DNA of 64,000 bases, from contig JARXPF010000003.1 of the NCBI GenBank assembly GCA_029887765.1, positions 1 to 64,000 on the forward strand, written 5' to 3'. Origin of the DNA: Candidatus Methanomethylicota archaeon. Its GTDB lineage: Archaea > Thermoproteota > Methanomethylicia > Methanomethylicales > Methanomethylicaceae. Positions within the stretch are counted from its first letter, which is position 1; each line of letters opens with the position of its first letter. A program made the translations under genes and the position numbers. The notes under the pieces were generated by a model, which made no database searches, had not been told where the DNA came from, and saw only the letters and a program-made list of their open reading frames with translations. Positions 60,147-64,000 of this stretch are shown here, one piece after another.

Positions 60147-63100
60147 TTATGCTTCAAGTGCTATTTCTCTTATTTTTAAAATTTCATTGTATAAATCTTT
60201 TAATACAATTTGATAATCTATTTTTCCTTCAGCTATTGCATCCATCATTTCTTCTAATTTTCTTGTAGTTTCTTCTGAAATATAAGATGCAAATTTTTGA
60301 TATAAATAATTATAAACTTTAAAACCTAATGGAGTACTTATTAATTTATTCTTTACTTCAAATACATATCCTCTTTCTAATAATGTAGATATTATTTTTG
60401 AATATGTACTAGGTCTACCAATACCTTTTTCTTTCATTAATGCTACTACTTCTCCTTGTGTAAATAATCTTGCTGCAGGAATTCGCATAAGTTTTTTAAA
60501 TACAATTTGATATTCTCCTTCTTTAACTTCTTCATTAATTTTTACTGGCATAATTTTATTAAAACCATCTTTTAAAATTTTTATAGGTTGTTCCATGAAA
60601 ACTTCATTTCCATTTAATATTACTCTAAATTTTTGATAAAGTAATTTTACTTCCTTCATTTGACTTGCAATAAATCTTCTAAAAATTAAATCATATAATT
60701 TTATATGATCCTCAGTTAATTTTATTGGAAATCTCAATAATCCTGTTTGTATTAAATATTTAAGACGTTCTGCATCAATGGGCTTTGTTGGACGAATACA
60801 TTCATGTGCTCCTTCTCTTTGATATTTATTAGGAGAATATAGTGAAGGATAATTTTCTTGTAAATATTCCTTTGCTATTCCTAAACCAACAGATGAAACT
60901 GTAGTAGAATCAGTTCTATGATATGTACATAAACCAACTTCAAATAAATCTTGTGCAATTTTCATAGTTTTATCAGTAGAAAATTTAAGTTCTAATGAAG
61001 CTTCTTTAAGTAATGTATCTGTAGTAAAAGGAGGTTGTGGTTTAATTATTCTTTCTTCATGAGTAATATTATCAATTTTTGCAATATTTGATTGTAATTC
61101 AAATTTTGGATTTTCTATTGTTAATTTTAAATTATTTGAAAGAATTATTGAAAGAATTGTTTTTCTTTTTCTTGCTTCATTTACTCTTTCTATAATCCAA
61201 CCTAATACTGGTGTTTGAACTCTTCCAGCAGATAATCTTTTATTTTTAAATATATTCCAAAGTACTTGACTAAGTTCAAATCCAATCCATCTATCTTCTA
61301 TTCTTCTAACAATTTGTGCTTCTACAAGTTTTAAATCAATACTTCTTCTATTTTCAAGAGCTTTAATAAAAGCACTTTTTGTAATTTCATGAAATTCTAA
61401 TCTCTCTATTTTATTATTAAATGGATTTATTGAACATAAAAGATCATAACTTATTTTTTCTCCTTCTGCATCAGGATCAGTGGCAAGAAATACATGTTTT
61501 GCTTCTAAAGCTATTTCTCTTATTACTTTTATTATTTCTTCTTTAGAATAATAATCTTCTGCTCCACATTTTGGACAAAATTCACCAGTAAATTGATTTC
61601 CACATTTTTTACATTTTTTAATAAAATCATATATTGGTAAGAATTTATCATTTACTTTAATTCCATGAAATCCTTCTTCAGTTACTAAATCAAATACATG
61701 TCCAAGACTTGCAATTATATTAAGTACATATTCTCCAGTACTTATTTCAAAAATAGTAACATTTCCTATTCTTCTTTTATATGGTCTTCCAAAGAATTTA
61801 GAAATAGTTTTAGCTTTTGTAGGTGATTCAACAATTAATAATGCTGGTTTAATATAATCTTTAAATCTTCCTATTCTTTTTCCTTCTTTTATTTCTTTTA
61901 CTATTAATCTATCTCTATCTATTTTTTCAAACCATTTTTTAACAAATTCTTCTTTAAATTTATACCAAGAAAAAGATTCCATTATTACATTTAGTTTTTG
62001 ATTAAGAGAATAAAATGCTTTTTCATCATCTATAATTAAAAAACTAGCTCCTTTTGTAACACCTCCAGCAAACATTCTAGAACATCTTCCTGAAGCTTGA
62101 ATATATGCTATTGGATCTGAAATTATTAAGTAAAATTCTTCACCTTTTTTTTCTAAAGCTATTTCCTTCATTTTTGAAATTTTTTCTATAATTTTTGGAG
62201 TTATGACTTTACTTAAAAAAATTCTTGCTTCTAATATTACATTTTTTGCAAATTCTTCAAATCCTTCTAATTTAATTCCTTTTTCTATAGCTTCTTTAAT
62301 TTTTTCTCTTGTTTCAATATTTAATGGAACTATTTTACTTAAATTTAATATATGTTTATTTACACTTACTTCATCTTCTAATAATGGTCCAATATTTTTT
62401 AAAATAGTTAAAATTTTTGTTGGATCATATTCTTCCCAACTAAGCTTTATTTCCATTCTAGGTATTCCAGCAAATATTACATAACGAACTCTTTCTGGAA
62501 GATCTATTCCTCTAACTAAAGGACTTCTAAAACTTGCTATTCCTACTAATACATCATATTTTCCATTTACAAAATCATTTAGTATATTCTCTTCTGGTTT
62601 TTTATATAAATAAGATTTAATTCCATTATTAATTAATAATTCATTTATTTTATTTGCATATTCTTTTCCTAAAATTTGTGGTATAAAGACTAAAGCTCCT
62701 CCTCCAAATTTCTTTATAATTTCAATTACATGTTCTTCAATACTTTTTTCCTTCTTTATACAAATATCTTTTACATTTCTAACAAATTCAGGTTTAAAAC
62801 CAATTTGAAATCCTAATAATTCTTCAAAAAGTCTAAGTCTTTTTGTTCTTTTAGCTTTTATTGTAGCTCCTGAAACAATAAGAAGTCCTATTTTATTTTC
62901 TTCTTTATATTTTAATATTTTTAATTGAATTTCTTCTATTTTCTTTATAATTTCATCAGGTTTCAAACCCATTTTTAACATTCTTTTTAATTCTATTCTT
63001 AATTCAAAAAGTTTCATAACTGAGTTTATTATATCAATATCAAAACCAAGTAGCATTAAAACTTTGTCAATATTTTTTGGAGATTTTAAAAAAGAATCAA

Positions 63101-63719
63101 CATCATCAACAAATACAAAATCAAATCCAATATCTTTTAGTTCTTCAGATTTAGATATTATAAATCTATCTGTTGTTATTAATATATCTAAATCTTTTTC
63201 AATAATTTTATTAATTACATTATTTTTTTCTTTATTTTTCATAGCTCCATGATAATATAATATTCTTAATTTTAATCCAAGTTTATTTGAAAATAAGTTT
63301 ATTTTTTCAACTACTTGTTGTACTAATAAAGTAGTTGGAACTATTATGTAGGCTTTTTTACCAATACTTGCAAAATAAAGTGCTGATACTATTCCAAAAA
63401 CTGTTTTTCCTACTCCAGTAGGAGCAATTATAGAAAAATTCCTACCAAGTAAAATACGCTTAGCCCACATTTCTTGAAGAGACCACATTTTATGACCTAA
63501 AGCTTTTTTAAAAAAATTAGAAAAATCTTCAAATTTATTATGAAATTCTAAAATTTCTTTTGAAAAAAGTAATTTACCATTTTCACTTAAAATTTTAAAA
63601 GCTTCTTTTCTATCTTTTACTTCTTTTAAACAATTTTCACAAATTCCAATATTCAATAGTCTCTCGTCTGATATTTCACCATGACAATTTATACACAATC
63701 CTTTGTAAATTGCTCTCAT
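60147..63719 (-). CDS. rgy: Reverse gyrase
   Basis: The hallmark enzyme of hyperthermophiles, introducing positive supercoils. The 1190-residue chain has an N-terminal zinc finger (C9, C12, C27, C30), a helicase-like half with Walker A 'IIAPTGVGKTVFG' (residues 97-109) and 'FVFVDDVDSFL' as the DEAD equivalent, and a type IA topoisomerase half beginning 'LLIVESPTKAKTISKFFG' near residue 625. The second zinc finger is 'CKKCGNQFTGEFCPKCG', and the active Tyr is in 'LCTYHRTDSTTVSS'. Both halves are in one chain with no intein. It is a single gene; 29 bases separate its start from the next stop. Confidence 0.97.
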   Translation of the reverse strand: MRAIYKGLCINCHGEISDERLLNIGICENCLKEVKDRKEAFKILSENGKLLFSKEILEFHNKFEDFSNFFKKALGHKMWSLQEMWAKRILLGRNFSIIAPTGVGKTVFGIVSALYFASIGKKAYIIVPTTLLVQQVVEKINLFSNKLGLKLRILYYHGAMKNKEKNNVINKIIEKDLDILITTDRFIISKSEELKDIGFDFVFVDDVDSFLKSPKNIDKVLMLLGFDIDIINSVMKLFELRIELKRMLKMGLKPDEIIKKIEEIQLKILKYKEENKIGLLIVSGATIKAKRTKRLRLFEELLGFQIGFKPEFVRNVKDICIKKEKSIEEHVIEIIKKFGGGALVFIPQILGKEYANKINELLINNGIKSYLYKKPEENILNDFVNGKYDVLVGIASFRSPLVRGIDLPERVRYVIFAGIPRMEIKLSWEEYDPTKILTILKNIGPLLEDEVSVNKHILNLSKIVPLNIETREKIKEAIEKGIKLEGFEEFAKNVILEARIFLSKVITPKIIEKISKMKEIALEKKGEEFYLIISDPIAYIQASGRCSRMFAGGVTKGASFLIIDDEKAFYSLNQKLNVIMESFSWYKFKEEFVKKWFEKIDRDRLIVKEIKEGKRIGRFKDYIKPALLIVESPTKAKTISKFFGRPYKRRIGNVTIFEISTGEYVLNIIASLGHVFDLVTEEGFHGIKVNDKFLPIYDFIKKCKKCGNQFTGEFCPKCGAEDYYSKEEIIKVIREIALEAKHVFLATDPDAEGEKISYDLLCSINPFNNKIERLEFHEITKSAFIKALENRRSIDLKLVEAQIVRRIEDRWIGFELSQVLWNIFKNKRLSAGRVQTPVLGWIIERVNEARKRKTILSIILSNNLKLTIENPKFELQSNIAKIDNITHEERIIKPQPPFTTDTLLKEASLELKFSTDKTMKIAQDLFEVGLCTYHRTDSTTVSSVGLGIAKEYLQENYPSLYSPNKYQREGAHECIRPTKPIDAERLKYLIQTGLLRFPIKLTEDHIKLYDLIFRRFIASQMKEVKLLYQKFRVILNGNEVFMEQPIKILKDGFNKIMPVKINEEVKEGEYQIVFKKLMRIPAARLFTQGEVVALMKEKGIGRPSTYSKIISTLLERGYVFEVKNKLISTPLGFKVYNYLYQKFASYISEETTRKLEEMMDAIAEGKIDYQIVLKDLYNEILKIREIALEA

Positions 63720-63747
63720 AATCTATTAATTTCATTAAAAGATAGAT

Positions 63748-64000
63748 TTATAATGTTTTCTTTAAAACATATTCTCTATCTTTAAAAGTTATTAAAATTC
63801 CAAATTCTCCTTCTTTCATTCCTTTTTGAATATTATTAATTGGGATTTCAAAATCTTTTCCTTCTTTAATATCTAAAAGTTTTACAATACCATTATTTAT
63901 AGACTTTATAATAACTTCTCTCATATCTTCTATTATAAGTGATTTTTCAACATCATTTCTATTTAAATTTACAATTTTTTCATTTTCTAAATCTTCTGCA
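63748..64000 (-). CDS. C-terminal part of an unknown protein, cut by the window end
   Basis: An open minus-strand frame of 83 codons runs from the window edge to a TAA at 63748-63750. The translation has protein-like features ('IIEDMREVIIKSINNGIV', 'LDIKEGKDFEIPINNI', ending 'FKDREYVLKKTL'). I do not recognise it. It lies upstream of reverse gyrase on the same strand and may be in its transcript. Confidence 0.55.
   Translation of the reverse strand, partial: AEDLENEKIVNLNRNDVEKSLIIEDMREVIIKSINNGIVKLLDIKEGKDFEIPINNIQKGMKEGEFGILITFKDREYVLKKTL

Noticed and set aside
1-64000. CRISPR array, insertion sequence with intact transposase, or long direct repeats
   Set aside because: Read through the window without finding regularly spaced repeats, a complete transposase frame or flanking inverted repeats.

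Overview
The window is a 64 kb piece of an AT-rich, gene-dense archaeal chromosome. Several features place it in a hyperthermophilic archaeon outside the classical Crenarchaeota: reverse gyrase (60147-63719), the small subunit of family D DNA polymerase (5665-7107), Orc1/Cdc6, RadB, archaeal DnaG, Pelota, CDP-archaeol synthase, digeranylgeranylglyceryl phosphate synthase and a Cren7-like small protein. PolD together with reverse gyrase and a Cren7 relative suggests a deep TACK/Thermoproteota-type lineage (Methanomethylicia-, Korarchaeia- or Bathyarchaeia-like). That placement is inference; no 16S or 23S rRNA gene is present.

Layout. 1-3668: atypical, more GC-rich segment lying 3' of a tRNA-Ser gene, with the end of a DUF3883 protein (probably a helicase), an MBL-fold hydrolase and an MFS transporter. 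4.1-11.8 kb: SpeD, a PhoU-type regulator, PolD small subunit, DUF99, Orc1/Cdc6 with an unusual upstream region, tRNA-Gln, a 47-residue zinc-ribbon Cren7 relative, nitrilase, Trm112 and Ogg2 glycosylase. 11.8-19.4 kb: a long minus-strand directon holding coaBC, pantoate kinase, phosphopantothenate synthetase, an ECF S component, a SPASM radical SAM protein, argG and argH. 19.5-27.7 kb: CarS, RadB, a RuvC-like unknown, the UbiD/AcnX genes of the archaeal mevalonate pathway, an HD hydrolase, Tmk, XPF nuclease, UPF0148 and UPF0147. 27.7-34.2 kb: a tight pyrimidine operon (IMPase-pyrB-I-C-DK fusion-E-F). 34.2-37.2 kb: tRNA-Leu, a ClC channel island, tRNA-Thr and a frame-shifted MscS gene.

37.4-51.8 kb: a doubly interrupted tRNA-Trp, 5S rRNA, DUF1512, CoaD, PheS, PheT, two unannotated structured RNAs, TyrS, DnaG, RimI, Pelota, radical SAM, nucleotidyltransferase, CutA, site-2 protease, a TtuA/Ncs6 thiolase and SRP RNA. 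51.8-64 kb: tRNA-Ser, tRNA-Pro, flavodiiron protein, MmsA-type dehydrogenase, DGGGP synthase, tRNA-splicing endonuclease, hydrogenase maturation protease, MtnA, GfcR, HisS, tRNA-Lys with a 12-nt intron, reverse gyrase and a truncated unknown gene.

The genes are mainly housekeeping, in overlapping operons for pyrimidines, coenzyme A, arginine, isoprenoid lipids and translation. The most interesting signals are the Cren7-like zinc-ribbon protein, the RuvC-like protein divergent from radB, the tRNA-Trp whose second intron carries an antisense to the anticodon loop, the EndA protein whose catalytic His position is Pro, and the two structured RNAs between pheT and tyrS.
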